Source: Mayamaea pseudoterrestris
Lineage: Eukaryota > Bacillariophyta > Bacillariophyceae > Sellaphorales > Sellaphoraceae
DNA: 64,000 nucleotides
Assembly (NCBI GenBank): GCA_027923505.1
Contig: BROI01000020.1
Span: 372,001 to 436,000 of the forward strand
Direction of reading: 5' to 3'
The position numbers were made by a program, and so were the translations under genes. The notes under the pieces are model-generated. The model was not told where the DNA came from. It ran no database searches and saw only the letters and a program-made list of their open reading frames with translations. Positions 10,161 to 20,689 of this stretch are shown one piece after another. Within the stretch, counting starts at the first letter, position 1. Each line of letters opens with the position of its first letter.

Positions 10161-10436
10161 ATGATGTATCTACACGACCCTCCACCCCCTCCACTCGCCG
10201 CGCACGTTGCTCATTCGTCATTGAGCTGCCAATTGGCGGCAAACAATCTATGCGTCGCCGCCAGTCAGTTGCTGTCCTTGATTCGAACGCTGCGACTCGG
10301 TCTGCTGCTCATGGACGCCGATACCATTGATTTGGAGCAGAGGCAGCAAGTGCAGCAGGCGCAGCGAGACACGCAGCGCGCCTTGGAGCAAGCGGCACGG
10401 CAAATGCTCGCGTTGCTGCAGCGTCGGGAAACGTAG
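10161..10436 (+). CDS. C-terminal part of an unrecognised host gene
   Basis: The frame encodes about 91 residues: a proline-rich turn followed by two likely helices, the second rich in Q, A, R and L (QQVQQAQRDTQRALEQ), then a stop. The same frame stays open upstream to about 10,040 through a low-complexity, Q- and P-rich stretch. The character is that of a real C-terminus rather than of random sequence. Copia LTR 3 ends only about 290 bp upstream, so the gene may have lost its 5' part to the array, or upstream exons may lie beyond it. No family is recognised. A minus-strand acidic reading of the same stretch is a weaker candidate. Confidence 0.35.
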   Translation: MMYLHDPPPPPLAAHVAHSSLSCQLAANNLCVAASQLLSLIRTLRLGLLLMDADTIDLEQRQQVQQAQRDTQRALEQAARQMLALLQRRET

Positions 10437-10551
10437 GAGACAGAAGTTAGCATGAACATGTGCAATCATTATAGCAAATTCGAAGCTCTCAACAACACAT
10501 ATGCATTTAGTATTATAGTTCTATTTTATGCAATTTCTGCCGTATAATATT

Positions 10552-12192
10552 CTACCGGTAGACGGACGGCGCGACGCGTTCCCACGAGCTGCGTTGAAAC
10601 ACGCTCTCATCCAGCTTGGAACATTGCAGACTGTAATTCTTTTCCAGATAGCGAAAGGTTTGCTGATTGGGCTGATGATGCATGAGGCTCGTCGCTGTAT
10701 TGCCATGCGCAGCCTCCATCACATCGCGGCTCAACAAGACCTGCTTGCCCCGCACCAAAAAGTTGATGTCTTCGCGCAACTTGTAGTAGACTTCGTTTTC
10801 TGCGATTGGAAGACCGGAAAAGAAGCAAAAGCGCATGTACAGCTTCCAGACACGAACGTCGCGAATCTCCAATGGCAATGTGATGAACTGGTTCGGATAG
10901 AGAATTTGCATTTGGTCCAACAAGTGGCGGTCGGGGAGAGGTAACTGTCGCAGTAGTTCTTGTCCACTGGGCGAGCTTGAGTCCACACCGCCGTCAAGGC
11001 TTTTCGACGAAAGGTCGTCGTAACTTGTCAGCGGGCTCGTTGACATTTGGCTCGTGCTCGCTGTGGACGACGAGCCACTCCAATATCGACGTGAAGTCTT
11101 CTTCTTCTTCGTTTTGTATTTGTAAATGGCGTCGCAAACATCAATATTGTCAGACGCCACACCAACAGTAGAACCGATCGAATTACTGCTGCACGTGCTC
11201 GTCTTGGCCGGTAATCCCAGTGCAGACGGCAAGCAAAAGACAACCATGGTTCGCATATTCTGACGAAGGCAGCCAGCGTAAAACGGCGTGCCAGCGAATA
11301 TAGGCTTGCCACTAAAGTAGCAACCTCGACTGTCTCCTGGCCCGCCCTTTGGTTGCTTGGCCCCCACGGCGTAGAACGCCATGCGACGATGGTCGGGCAT
11401 GGTTTTCGAGCCAGTGGATACGTGACTGGATGGCAAGGTAAGCTCGCTAATGTTTCGTTCCAGTTCCAGCATGTCGCAGCTTACTTCCATGGAATGCGGC
11501 ATGGCAGGCGTGTTGGAACGCACAACGCTTGTTCGAACTGCAATTGGAGACTGGACTTGGACTTGGACTTTGCCGTCAAAGTGAACTTCAATGTCATCGT
11601 GATTCTCCCAATCGCCTCCGAACAGCAGCTCCGCTTGTCGTTGCTTTTGTCGGTGGCGCTGAATCCTCCGGAGCCGCGGCGTTTCAGCTGTATCACTTGC
11701 ACTTTTTGCGTTTGCCAACTCCTCATCACCAGGCGCCATCATTGGAGATATACCTAGCAGAGTGACTGACTGTTCGTTCCCGCCAAAGCAGTTGCATGGA
11801 TTGGTTGACATCATTCGACTGGAAAAGTAGCTGGCCTTGTCGCGCGCCAGATCACAAAATCGGCCAAACGGGGTCAAGTCATTGCGGCCCCGTCCGTCAG
11901 CTTGTCTCGTCGACTCTTTCCATGGACTAGACCCTATAGAAGAGCTAGATGCGCTCGTTTCGCTCAAATCGGTGCATTGTTGCTTGGACATGGCAGCCCC
12001 GCCTAGGCAGCTCCACGATGAACAAGTACAGCCGTCTGTCAAAACTGAAGGCCATGACAGCTGATCGATCATGAAAGTAAATGTCTTGCTGCTCATTGCA
12101 AGGTAGTTGTAGTGGAATGGGCAATGTGGCTTGCAGTTTCCAGGATCCTCACGCACAAGACAAAGACGACTGCGATCGGCCTTGGTCGCTTG
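10552..12192 (-). CDS. Unknown conserved-looking protein with Cys-rich core
   Basis: A single long frame of about 545 codons. The order is: a Cys/His-rich N-terminus (CKPHCPFHYNY), a Ser-rich linker, a basic segment, a compact core near residues 255-310 with HRRMAFYAVGAKQPKGG, CYFSGKPIFAGTPFYAGC and MRTMVVFCLPSALGLP, a K-rich stretch (KYKTKKKKTSRR), and a C-terminal region with LPLPDRHLLDQMQ and VWKLYMRFCFFSGLPI. I do not recognise the family; the core looks like one shared by algal hypothetical proteins, but that is memory, not a search. There is no ATG at the 5' end of the frame; the likely acceptor CACGCAACAG lies just upstream of 12192. A tentative 3-nt first exon (12241-12243) would need a 48-nt intron and is unproven. 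Confidence 0.6.
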   Translation of the reverse strand, partial: QATKADRSRLCLVREDPGNCKPHCPFHYNYLAMSSKTFTFMIDQLSWPSVLTDGCTCSSWSCLGGAAMSKQQCTDLSETSASSSSIGSSPWKESTRQADGRGRNDLTPFGRFCDLARDKASYFSSRMMSTNPCNCFGGNEQSVTLLGISPMMAPGDEELANAKSASDTAETPRLRRIQRHRQKQRQAELLFGGDWENHDDIEVHFDGKVQVQVQSPIAVRTSVVRSNTPAMPHSMEVSCDMLELERNISELTLPSSHVSTGSKTMPDHRRMAFYAVGAKQPKGGPGDSRGCYFSGKPIFAGTPFYAGCLRQNMRTMVVFCLPSALGLPAKTSTCSSNSIGSTVGVASDNIDVCDAIYKYKTKKKKTSRRYWSGSSSTASTSQMSTSPLTSYDDLSSKSLDGGVDSSSPSGQELLRQLPLPDRHLLDQMQILYPNQFITLPLEIRDVRVWKLYMRFCFFSGLPIAENEVYYKLREDINFLVRGKQVLLSRDVMEAAHGNTATSLMHHQPNQQTFRYLEKNYSLQCSKLDESVFQRSSWERVAPSVYR

Positions 12193-12240
12193 CTGTTGCG
12201 TGAAAGCAAAGCAAATTATTTATTACTCAGAACCAAGTAC

Positions 12241-12909
12241 CATACACAATGATACAGCATAATCTCAAGACATTGCATCAAAAGCAAGCAGTTCCATGTT
12301 GACGCGTAAGCGCGCAAGTGTGTTGCCGTTTCTGCGACGAAAAGTGAGCTACTCTCCAGCGTTTCTCATAGCAGGCATGTCGCCATGGTTTGTTGCGTAA
12401 TTTGAATTTCCGAACGCTGCAATCGACGATTCGCCCGGCGCGCTAGAATATTGGATGGAATCTTCGTCCACAATTTCTCGCTCCACGACCTGGTTGCAGG
12501 TTCGTCGTTCGGATCAATGCTCCAGCTTGAACGGATAACAAGCAAGCTTCCTTCACTTGAAAGTACGCGCATTCGACTACACAACAATTCAAATGAGTAA
12601 TAGATGAGGTGCTGCCAGGGCAGAGCTGAGTGTGTGAGCATCACCTTCACCCTTCACCCTTCACCGTCCGCCTCAAAATGGATCAAGCGCGCGATTCAAA
12701 ATTACTATTGATGAAAGAGATATTCTATGAATAAAAAGCTGAAACAGCATTATTGGACCTCAATTCATGACATGATTCGATGGATAGGCGCGCAAAATGC
12801 GATCCTCGACCATCAATGCCAAAGCGTCATTGCGACATCATCCACGCTGGAGCAAGCTCGAGCTCACCGCAACGCTAGCAATCCACCACACGCTCCATTA
12901 TACACAACT
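12241..12909. other. Spacer between divergent genes
   Basis: This stretch separates the minus-strand gene ending at 12192 from the plus-strand gene starting at 12910. A minus-strand frame at 12366-12650 has protein-like composition in its second half (SSWSIDPNDEPATRSWSEKL) but has no splice donor before its stop and no match that I recognise. A short direct repeat of CACCCTTCAC lies near 12650-12665. Both promoters are presumably here. Confidence 0.4.
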
Positions 12910-12993
12910 ATGATGCATCCAGACGCCATGAGCCTGCAAACTGCAACTTTTGACAAGGAGGAAGATCTTGACGATGTCGAGCTGGCATCTGCC

Positions 12994-13027
<34 letters not shown>

Positions 13028-13671
13028 TCACTGCCGATGATGACGCTTCGCACGAGACTTGCTCCTTGTCCGTGCCCGACGAATCCGAGTTGTTGCGCAT
13101 TTATCGCATCAAGTATCGCGTCTTTCGCGATAGCAAGCTCAAGCTGTGCAGCGACTCGCCGTACGATGTCATTGTCTGCAGCGAAAGCAAGGATGTTTGG
13201 TCGACGTTTGTCTTGAGTCGAGTGAATCACGAAGCAGACGATATCATTGCAGCTGACACTCAAATTCAGGCGTTTGAAGTGACGCTTTCCATGAGCCCGC
13301 TCCAGCGACAGGTGGCCAAGGTCGGTTGGATTGCCAAGAGTTCCGTCGCCACGTACGATGGATCGACAAGCAGCCACATGGCAGTCATTGCGCGAGACAC
13401 TGACATGGTGGAGAATGCCAAGACGTTTTACATCATTTACAATGGCATTGATCGAAGTGTTGCTCCAATTGCAAACGTTGACGCAGTCTGGGAGCAAAGA
13501 ACGATTAACATTCGTTGCGTGCTGCACGAAAAGACTTGGATGGTAAATGGCAAGTTGCTCTACACGGACGACCACGACTGGATGCAGGAGGCCAATGGAT
13601 CCGAGCTGCTGCCTCTAGTAAAGATGAACCAAGGCTCCTTTTCGTTTACGCGGATTGAGCTTGGCGATTAA
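12910..13671 (+). CDS. Unknown protein with polyglutamine tract
   Basis: The frame is open from 12727, but the ATG at 12910 (MMHPDAMSLQ) is preferred because upstream sequence is less protein-like; this gives about 253 residues. An acidic N-terminus is followed by ten glutamines encoded by pure CAG, then an alternating strand-like domain (RIYRIKYRVFRDSKLKLC, IQAFEVTLSMSPLQRQ, VAKVGWIAKSS, FYIIYNGIDRS, INIRCVLHEKTWMVNGKLL) ending FSFTRIELGD. The beta-rich pattern recalls a tubby- or LURP-like fold but no diagnostic motif supports that. No signal peptide and no membrane segment are seen, so a soluble cytosolic or nuclear protein is likely. A single exon suffices. Confidence 0.55.
12997..13026 (+). 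repeat. (CAG)10 microsatellite in coding sequence
   Basis: Ten uninterrupted CAG codons encode the glutamine tract of the gene at 12910-13671. Purity suggests that the length varies between strains. Confidence 0.95.
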
Positions 13672-15897
13672 TATTAAAAGGAATGGACGGCCTTATTCTC
13701 GAGGGTCATGTACTCATCGTTAGTGGGCAATATTCTTGTGACATTTACCTGTATATGAGATATAGAGTAATATACAGTTTCCATAGTCAAAGACTGTTTT
13801 CTACTCATATTTACGTCTGCAGCCGTTCCAAATGTCAATTTTATTGCAGGCGGATAGCTAAATTCAACGTGGATCTTTGAAGGTTGACGCACGTTCCGTG
13901 ACGGATAGACCTGATCTCTAGGAAAGCTGGAATTGTTCCTTGTCCTAGCAAGCAGACTTAACCACCGGAATGATTCCAAACAAATGTGCACCAGCAATCA
14001 AAGAAGAGCCACAGTGGACATTCAACATATTGATGTCGAAAGTAAGCTGGAGTAGTGGGGCAAGTTGGCAGCAATCCAGCTAGCGTAACAAGGCCGGCTG
14101 CCGCCGTTGGCACTGACCCAGTCTTGGGTGTTTGGATGGCAGGTTGGTCTATCAGTGGTGATTGCAATGGATAGGCACCTCATTTATTGTTCGCATGAGA
14201 CAGCGGTTGGGTAGCTATCCGCTTATTGCCAGCATGAACTAGCGGGATCTGTTCGCAAGAGATTATTGGTGCGCTGTTTGCAACGGTTACGTAGCTGTCT
14301 GACCTAATGTATTGCAGTGGGTTACGCACGCACAGATGCACTCACATGCAAAACTTTAACTCACTGAGCCCATTCTGGGTCAGTGAAAGTTGCAACTGGA
14401 CTGTACCCAATTGGACTATACCCAACTCCAAGCCTGAAGATCTCAGGACTCAAAGCAACCTCTTCATAAACATCCAGTGAAGCTGTCTAAAGGTCTTTTG
14501 TAGTAAAAAGTTGCAGCGATGGTTGTCAATGACATGCGACGCTGCTTGCCAGAACCAAACGGCTGGTTCGTTTTGAGTTGTTTGGAAAATAACTGACTGT
14601 GGATGCCTCCACACAAGTATACCTCCTTATAATCTGGTGCACTCAGAGCATAGGGAACCTTTTGGTAAATGAATACCTTCAGTGAGCATGAACTTATCAT
14701 GACTGCATGGGCAGCACTGATTGGCAATGGCCAATTCGCAGTCAAACTCAGATCTTATGGAGAGTTCTTCATTATCCATCATGTAATGTGCGTTTTTGCT
14801 TTCATTGACTTGCCAGAACCATGCTGCTGCGCATCTCATGTAGCCTCTTGTCACATACAGGAAAGGGAAGATGTTCTATAATCACTGACCCGTACAAAGT
14901 AGGGTCCAATGAGTACACAGTTTCTCGTGTCTGTCTGTCAAGATATCTGTGCCTCTAGGGTAATGAAACTTCAACAGGCAGAATCCATTGGAATGGTAAA
15001 TGTCACATTGGCGCATTACTTCAAACAACTATAAGGACTGCACAAAGCTGTACAGTGCCATAATATAGGAAGTAGGTACATCCATGTACTATCAATATAA
15101 TATTGACTGGCCCTAGACTACAATAGCAGACTTGAAACTGTACAGCAACATAGTGTAGGAAGTAGGTAACATCCATGTACTATTATTGACAGGCCCTAGA
15201 CTACAATAGCTGAGCTACCATCAAATCCCACCAGTGCATTACATGCAGAGGTACACATTTATCTACTCAGCTATAAGATACGAGCCATTGGGAAAGGAAG
15301 AGCTACAGTCAGGCCCACACTATGAAGTGCAGTGCTTCAGTCCAGCCCCACACTACCAGCAGCAATGAAAGAGGTCTTAGGAGTTTATAGAGCTACCATC
15401 CAGCTACCAGTATGACTATGGAGACAAGCCCTATGCATACAAGCTACAGTCAGGCCCCATTGGTACTCTACAAGCAGTAGATCTACATCAATATCTCAGT
15501 ACAATATTAAGGAGCTACCATCCATATTATGGAGAAAGGCCCAGCACTACAAAGGCAGAGCTGCAGTCAAGCCCTACACTACAAATCGTGGTGCTATACA
15601 GTCACACAGGTATCACGTCCGTTCGTGCACAAGTGCCGAGGCAGTGCCAAAGTCCATGAGGTCCCCTAGTTTTTGGATCATGAAACTTAAAAAAAGTTGC
15701 AGAAACCAAGGACCCAGAGAAGTGAGCTGTTGCAATCCGTCACACTGTCAGGGGTATGTGCACTTCCATTGCAGTTGCAATGCAGTGGGTGGTGTTGTCC
15801 ACGGAGATATTAAGTGAGTGATTAAGAGCTTCAATTCATTTGGCCAGCTTACGCATGTTGCTTACTTTGGTAATCATTTTGCGGTGGTCACTATGAC
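13672..15897. other. Gene-poor repetitive stretch
   Basis: I see no gene that I can support. Short frames near 14464-14881 on both strands have Cys-rich but inconsistent readings. Degenerate repeats dominate from about 15,040. Sequence such as ACTGGACTGTACCCAATTGG near 14395 is also locally repeated. This looks like old repeat debris. Confidence 0.5.
15048..15211 (+). repeat. Imperfect direct repeat, two units of about 75-80 bp
   Basis: Units at 15048-15127 and 15138-15211 share CTGTACAG, GGAAGTAGGTA, CATCCATGTACTAT and GGCCCTAGACTACAATAGC. They are followed to about 15,620 by looser repeats built on GAGCTACAGTCAGGCCC. Origin unknown. Confidence 0.7.
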
Positions 15898-16413
15898 TGT
15901 CATGGAAGGGGATGGGCCAATCTTTGCATTTACTATCTTGGCGAGTGGGAGCTGTTGCCGGTTGGTGCTATTGACTTTTCGCTCATTGATTGGGGATTTG
16001 GGGAATTTGATGTTCCTGATAAATGTGTGAGCCACTCAGCAAATGCTTTTATTGAACCAGCAAGGCTTTTGGTGATAAACAGGCTTGGTTCAAACTATAG
16101 CGACGGTTACAATTTGGTGCTAGTCATCTTGGCAGCTTTAGATGGGGGTGTTACAATGTGGGAAACGATGCGCATGGGGGGAATCACCTGTCCGGAAGCC
16201 TTTCATGAAGCTGTCTGTGCGTTGATTAAGCAAGACAGACTGGGTCACATATTTAATGCCAAGAAGAAAGTAATTGTGGCAAACTCATTCTGGTTCCACC
16301 TTGTCCTTGTGTATACAAAGGATAGATGGATATCAATTGAGTTGCATGCTGTTTGTGATGGCCAGCTAGGCACCTTAATTGCAGACACGCATGAGCATCC
16401 ACATTTTGCATAA
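15898..16413 (+). CDS. Possible unknown coding fragment
   Basis: An open frame of about 170 codons reads with a protein-like mix (YYLGEWELLPVGAIDFSLID, GVTMWETMRMGGITCPEAF, FWFHLVLVYTKDRWISIEL) and ends at a stop at 16411-16413. It lacks a convincing ATG; the left boundary is where the frame becomes plausible. No family is recognised. The stretch lies in a repeat-rich zone and may be a fragment of a transposon gene. The opposite strand also stays open in places, which lowers confidence. Confidence 0.25.
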   Translation, partial: CHGRGWANLCIYYLGEWELLPVGAIDFSLIDWGFGEFDVPDKCVSHSANAFIEPARLLVINRLGSNYSDGYNLVLVILAALDGGVTMWETMRMGGITCPEAFHEAVCALIKQDRLGHIFNAKKKVIVANSFWFHLVLVYTKDRWISIELHAVCDGQLGTLIADTHEHPHFA

Positions 16414-18158
16414 GATGTAGAATGGTTTTTGTTGGCATATGGTCCCAAATAAAAACACATACGCCGGAGCAGTGTCATCAAATTGGGCATGCTTGTCAGG
16501 AGCATGCATTTACTGCTACATGCATTGGAGCACCGGGCATATTTGCCAAATAAGGTATGCGCATTGACAACTGCATCCAAAGGTCCTGATGAGTAAAATT
16601 GCAAGTGAAAGGTTGCTCAAAAAATTACATTGCCCCAAGAAGCCAATAGGCATTGTCATTTAAACACACGAGTAGTTACCTATATAAGGACCAAGGTAGT
16701 ATAAGCCTTCGTCTTTGCCAGAAACTATGCGGTCAGGCTCAACAACAGCCTCCCCCTCCAGAATTACGGCTGCAGGCTCTGGAGTCGGGACATGCTTTAG
16801 CACATTGTCCAAGTTTCATCCTGATCCTCAAAGAATTGGTATAAATCATCTTGAAGCAATGCCAAATTTACACAAGTTGTGTCGACGGTTGTGAAACGCT
16901 TTGGAATATCCAAAAGTTGCTCCTGCATGTTGCTCAATTGGGCTGTTTGGGTTTTGTGTTGACCGTGCTGCACCTCAGTCAATGTGCCAAATTGCTGGTC
17001 CATGAAGACATGGGTAGCACTGACTTGCAGCGAGGTTTTCAACATTTGTCTGTGAAGTTAGTGCACTTGCTTTAAGGTAGGAAATCTGCTGCTGCTGATG
17101 CTCCAAGACCAGATCAAAGAGCTCTGTGACAATGCCTAGGAAAGAATGAAACCGGCCATTGATCATCTTCTCCAGTGCTTCATGCTTTGCAATTTGCAAC
17201 TGCTGCTGCCAATGCTGCTGTGCAGCTTCATCAAAGCGGTGGTTGAAAAAGCCTTGAAATGATGCCAACTGTGTAGCAACATTCTGCAACTGGGCGAGTG
17301 TGGTGTTGGCGCGCGTCTCGTCATGGCATTGCGTGTGGTCTGCGCCTCAGAAATGTATTCGAAGCTTTCGTTGGAAGATTGTTGGAAGACTGAAAGCCGC
17401 TCCATGATGGTGGCAAGTTGACCATTCTGCTCAGTGAAGATACCTGCAAGTTGGTCAAAGCGGTTGGTGTTGGAGGCTTGGTGTGCTCCAAGTTGTGTCA
17501 CAAAATCTTTATTGCTTAAAAGCAAGGCTACAGCATCTTGAATGGCTGTGAACTGCGCAGGAAGGGTTGTAAGTTTTTGGCCGTAGATTTGACAAGCCAA
17601 CTGAGTGCCATGTTGATGCTTGTTGTGGTGGATGTTACGTGGCCAGGTTGTCCCGAAATGGCTGACACCTGCTGGCTTGCACTGCTGACTTGGTCATACC
17701 CATGGCATTGCCCCTGACAGTGATTGAATGCAGTCTGCTGCAAGTTGAGCTGCTGCAAAAGGTTGGGAAAGGTGACGGCTCCATTGATGTTGGCGTTGTT
17801 GGTGTTGGCTGCAATGACTTCACGCAAATTGGCAATTGCTTGGTTCAAAGCATTGGTATTGTTACTGCTGACAGTTGACATGTGGTTGCGCAAATCCACA
17901 AACCCTTGGCTAAGCTGCGAGGTCATGCTGCCAAAGCTTTGGGTGACTCCTGCAAACTGTTTGGGAAGCCAAATGACATGGCCGTTGATGGTGTCATTCA
18001 ATGCCAAACGCGCACCATACCCTTGGCAGAACTTTTTTAAAACTTGCGCGGCACCCTGAGGGACCTGATGGAGTTGCTCAACAAGGTCTGCAAAAGATAG
18101 TGAATGGATGTTAGTGACTGTTTGCTTGTCCACACACTGCCCTTGTGTGCATGCATAC

Positions 18159-18185
18159 CTTCATATTGAGTGGCAACCGGAGGAG
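18159..18185 (-). other. 27-nt micro-exon
   Basis: Flanked by CTGCAG acceptor and GTATGC donor, it adds nine residues in phase between the exons ending at 18418 and starting at 18087. The neighbouring introns are 232 bp (18186-18417) and 71 bp (18088-18158). Confidence 0.6.
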
Positions 18186-18213
18186 CTGCAGTTTAAATGT
18201 GAGAAAAGTTTGA

Positions 18214-18413
18214 CGACAAGTGGTGAGCGACAAGTGGCAAGCAACAAGCGGTGAGAGACAAGCGGTGAGCGACAAGCGGCGAGCGGTGAGTGACAAGCGA
18301 CAAGCGGCAAGTGACAAGCGACAAGCGACAGATGGCGAGCGACAAGCGGCAAGCGACAAGCAGCGAGTGACAAGCGGCGAGCAACAAGTGGCGAGCAACA
18401 AGTGGCAAGTGAC
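18214..18413 (+). repeat. Heptanucleotide minisatellite within an intron
   Basis: About 200 bp are made of 7-nt units close to AAGCGAC, AAGTGGC and GAGCGAC. Because the unit is not a multiple of three but 21 nt is, every frame on the minus strand reads as a repeating Leu/Ala/Cys pattern, which is not a gene. It fills most of the 18186-18417 intron. Confidence 0.85.
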
Positions 18414-18652
18414 TTACCCTCAACATGAACCATTGCACCACGGTTACAACCGGTTGCAGCTGCAATGAAGCAGACAAATGAGCAGGCTCTGATGCAGTTT
18501 TGGCTAGGAGGGCATTTCCTGCGGCCATCGTGCAACATGTCTCCTCGACAACGACACAGCAATTGCGCAAAGGTCATTGTTTTTTGGCAGCAGTAGCGGT
18601 AGTAACCATGATGGAGGAGAAACCAAAAAGAATTGAGTGTGATGGGTTCCAC

Positions 18653-19789
18653 GATTCAATTTTGTGAGCCTCGATTTTTGATCAAAAGTGAGGAGGTGCT
18701 TCTGATTCTGGCCCTAGAGCAAATCAATACGTCTTACGTGTTCTCCGTAATAATTCAACGCTTAGTAGACTTTCTACGGTTCTGTTTCCGTAGAGTTTTT
18801 GTGGGAGGCCACGATTTGATTGTGGACTCCAGAGCTCAAAATGACCTTTGCTTCCGAGACCTAAGTAAAAAGACATGTTAGAGTCATTCGTTGCGAGAGT
18901 CCTCGACTCAAGCTTGAACTCCCGCGTGTCGCGTGGACGTCACACTCTGCCACCTGCCACCACATTGAATCATTGTTGAACAGTCGTCACGCAGGCACAT
19001 GCACACAGCAGTTGGCGATCCACTTTCAACTTACCATAAGAAAGAAGCAATCAAGCAATCAAACAATCAAAGTGGTGGATTAAATTTGTGGTAAAGACTG
19101 CATTAAAGGAAGTGGAGGAAGTGCTGCAATGGTGAAAGCTGTGTCCACAGTACAGCCAAAGCAGATTGTCAATTTGTCAATCAATTGTTGTGTTTGAGCT
19201 GCGAATGTGTCCCCACACTTTGCAGAGAGCCCACTGCTGCTCCACGATGGCGTGCTCCACAACAGCATGCTGTCCCACGATCGTGTGCTGTTCCACATCC
19301 ACATGCTGCTGCACGTGCTGTCACGTACGCGTGCCATCCAGGAGTTAACCAGATTTGATTTGGCTTGGCTGATGGCCAGAGTGACAACAGTGTACGGAGA
19401 GCGTGTATGATGGTAGATATTATGATATAACAGGAGTTTTTGCATGTATCTTTATACTGTAGCGCACACCTATTGTCCATGGTCAAGCAGCTCACATGCT
19501 GGATGCTGGCAGCATGGCGCGCGCGGATTTCAAAAAAGTCGTACCGGTTATTACACCAGGCTGGTGCACTGACGCACCTACATCATCAGCAGCTCTTGCG
19601 AGCTGCAAGACCTGTGACGAAGTGGTTTCTTTGTTCACAATGAGATTGTCCTCACCATCGTCAACCTTTTGCCCTTTCATTAACTGTCAAGTGTTTTTGC
19701 CTCTCAATCAGTCTGTGAGATATAGATTTGATTTTGGTTGTGACATGTATGAAAGTTTCTGTTGTTGGTAGATACTATGAGAATAACAG
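18653..19789. other. Spacer, no gene seen
   Basis: No supported gene is seen. At about 19,230-19,320 there is a cluster of imperfect repeats around TGCTGTCCCACGA / TGCTCCACAACA. AACAGGA-containing segments near 19,430 and 19,780 resemble each other (GATATTATGATATAACAGGA, GATACTATGAGAATAACAGG). Confidence 0.4.
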
Positions 19790-20019
19790 GATTTTTTTGC
19801 CACTGGTGCACTATCCAATGCGCATCTGCATGGTTTGTCCCAGATGTTCAAATGGCATGGTGAAACCCCTCCATCACATCCAAGTAGCTCAGTGACTGCC
19901 AGAAAAAAAATAAAAACTTCTGAGTACCACTTGAATGGTCATCTGCTTACAAAGAAGGTGTCACTGGTGCACCAGTCTACCATCCAATGAGCACCTGCAT
20001 GGCTAAACCCTTGTCACAT
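19790..20019 (+). repeat. Satellite unit left of element C
   Basis: This sequence (ATGTTCAAATGGCATGGTG, CTCAGTGACTGCCAG, GAGCACCTGCATGG) is a member of the diverged satellite that resumes at 36,349. It ends in CACAT, the target duplication of element C. Confidence 0.8.
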
Positions 20020-20331
20020 TGTAACTTGTAAATCAAATCGTTGCACCTTTCGCTGGTAGCTGTCCATGGATGGCCAATCCAAGCTTGCAGTTGCTACAAT
20101 ACGAGAGATGAATAAATAACTTTCTTAACTCTTCAAGCTTAGTAAGTCTGCTTGTTTCTACTCTATATCGCACTTGTTTCAGCAATATGTTTGTTGAATC
20201 GCTTCGAAGCCGTCACTGCCACACATCACGCAATTGTGAGGCTGTGGTGAGCCACGAGTGCCACTGTGTCACCCTATCGGACATTCAGTGTGACTTGCCC
20301 AATTTTCACTGTTTTCGTTCGCATCCTGCAA
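20020..20331 (-). repeat. 3' LTR of element C
   Basis: On the plus strand it begins TGTAACTTG and ends CATCCTGCAA; the minus-strand sequence beside it (CTTGAGGGGAG) is a good polypurine tract. It is about 92% identical to the copy at 36036-36348. Confidence 0.85.
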
Positions 20332-20689
20332 CTCCCCTCAAGTCATACCTAATAGTTCGATTCCTTGAAGAGCAGGTTCTTTAAGTGCTTGCTTGCCATA
20401 GCCCGCGGAAGAAACTTTGGTAAGTACATCCACTGCGTTTGTCGTCGTTCCCATGATGTGGTTGAAATTAATAATTCCCGCCGCAATTGCTTCACGTACA
20501 TGGTGAAATGCCAGTGCATTGTGTCGCTTCGTCAGACTAGAGTGTGGTAAGTTGCTACTTTGCGTTACCAACTTGTTGCCTCCAAACATCCATGAGGGTC
20601 CATCAAGCGGAACTCCCAACATGCGTAGAGTGAAGCGAAGATCCATGATCTGCTCCGTGCTCACTCTTGCTGCTACAAACTCCGAGCCG
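20332..20689 (-). pseudogene. Element C RNase H end
   Basis: The translation contains GSEFVAARVSTEQIMDLRF, SSLTKRHNALAFHHVREA and NAVDVLTK, the conserved end of copia RNase H. The closest relative in the window is the same part of element B. It is separated from the rest of C by element B. Confidence 0.85.

Larger units (their letters stand above)
16670..18652 (-). pseudogene. Spliced coiled-coil gene, decayed
   Basis: Reading right to left, three exon boundaries fit perfectly: an exon ending at 18418 before GTAAGT, a 27-nt exon at 18159-18185, and a third exon starting at 18087 after TTTTGCAG. All three join in phase and give VEAPPVATQYEDLVEQLHQ across the junctions. The product is rich in Q, N, A and L with long helical stretches (LVEQLHQVPQGAAQVLKKF, TFPNLLQQLNLQQTAFN, LPAQFTAIQDAVALLL, HQASNTNRFDQLAGIFTEQ), as in coiled-coil or fibre-like proteins. 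After about 17,610 coding character continues, but in changing frames (about four changes), to about 16,670. It is therefore either a recent pseudogene or affected by small sequence errors. The N-terminus before 18418 is uncertain. No family is recognised. Confidence 0.55.

Noticed and set aside
12366-12650. Minus-strand frame as first exon of the gene at 10552-12192
   Set aside because: It has no GT donor before its stop, so it cannot join the downstream frame; it is mentioned only as part of the spacer.
16245-16604. Minus-strand frame as a further exon of the coiled-coil gene
   Set aside because: An acceptor and phase fit, but the reading is Cys-rich with poor composition and competes with a better plus-strand frame.
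18214-18413. CRISPR-like array
   Set aside because: Units are 7 nt long and contiguous without unique spacers, and the window is eukaryotic.
18161-18652. Minus-strand frame with a repeated Leu-Ala-Cys-Arg pattern
   Set aside because: The pattern is the translation of the 7-nt minisatellite at 18214-18413, which lies within an intron; all frames look similar.
19080-19495. Minus-strand Ser/Trp-rich frames
   Set aside because: They arise from a locally repeated CACGATGGCGTGCTCC-like sequence and show no domain.
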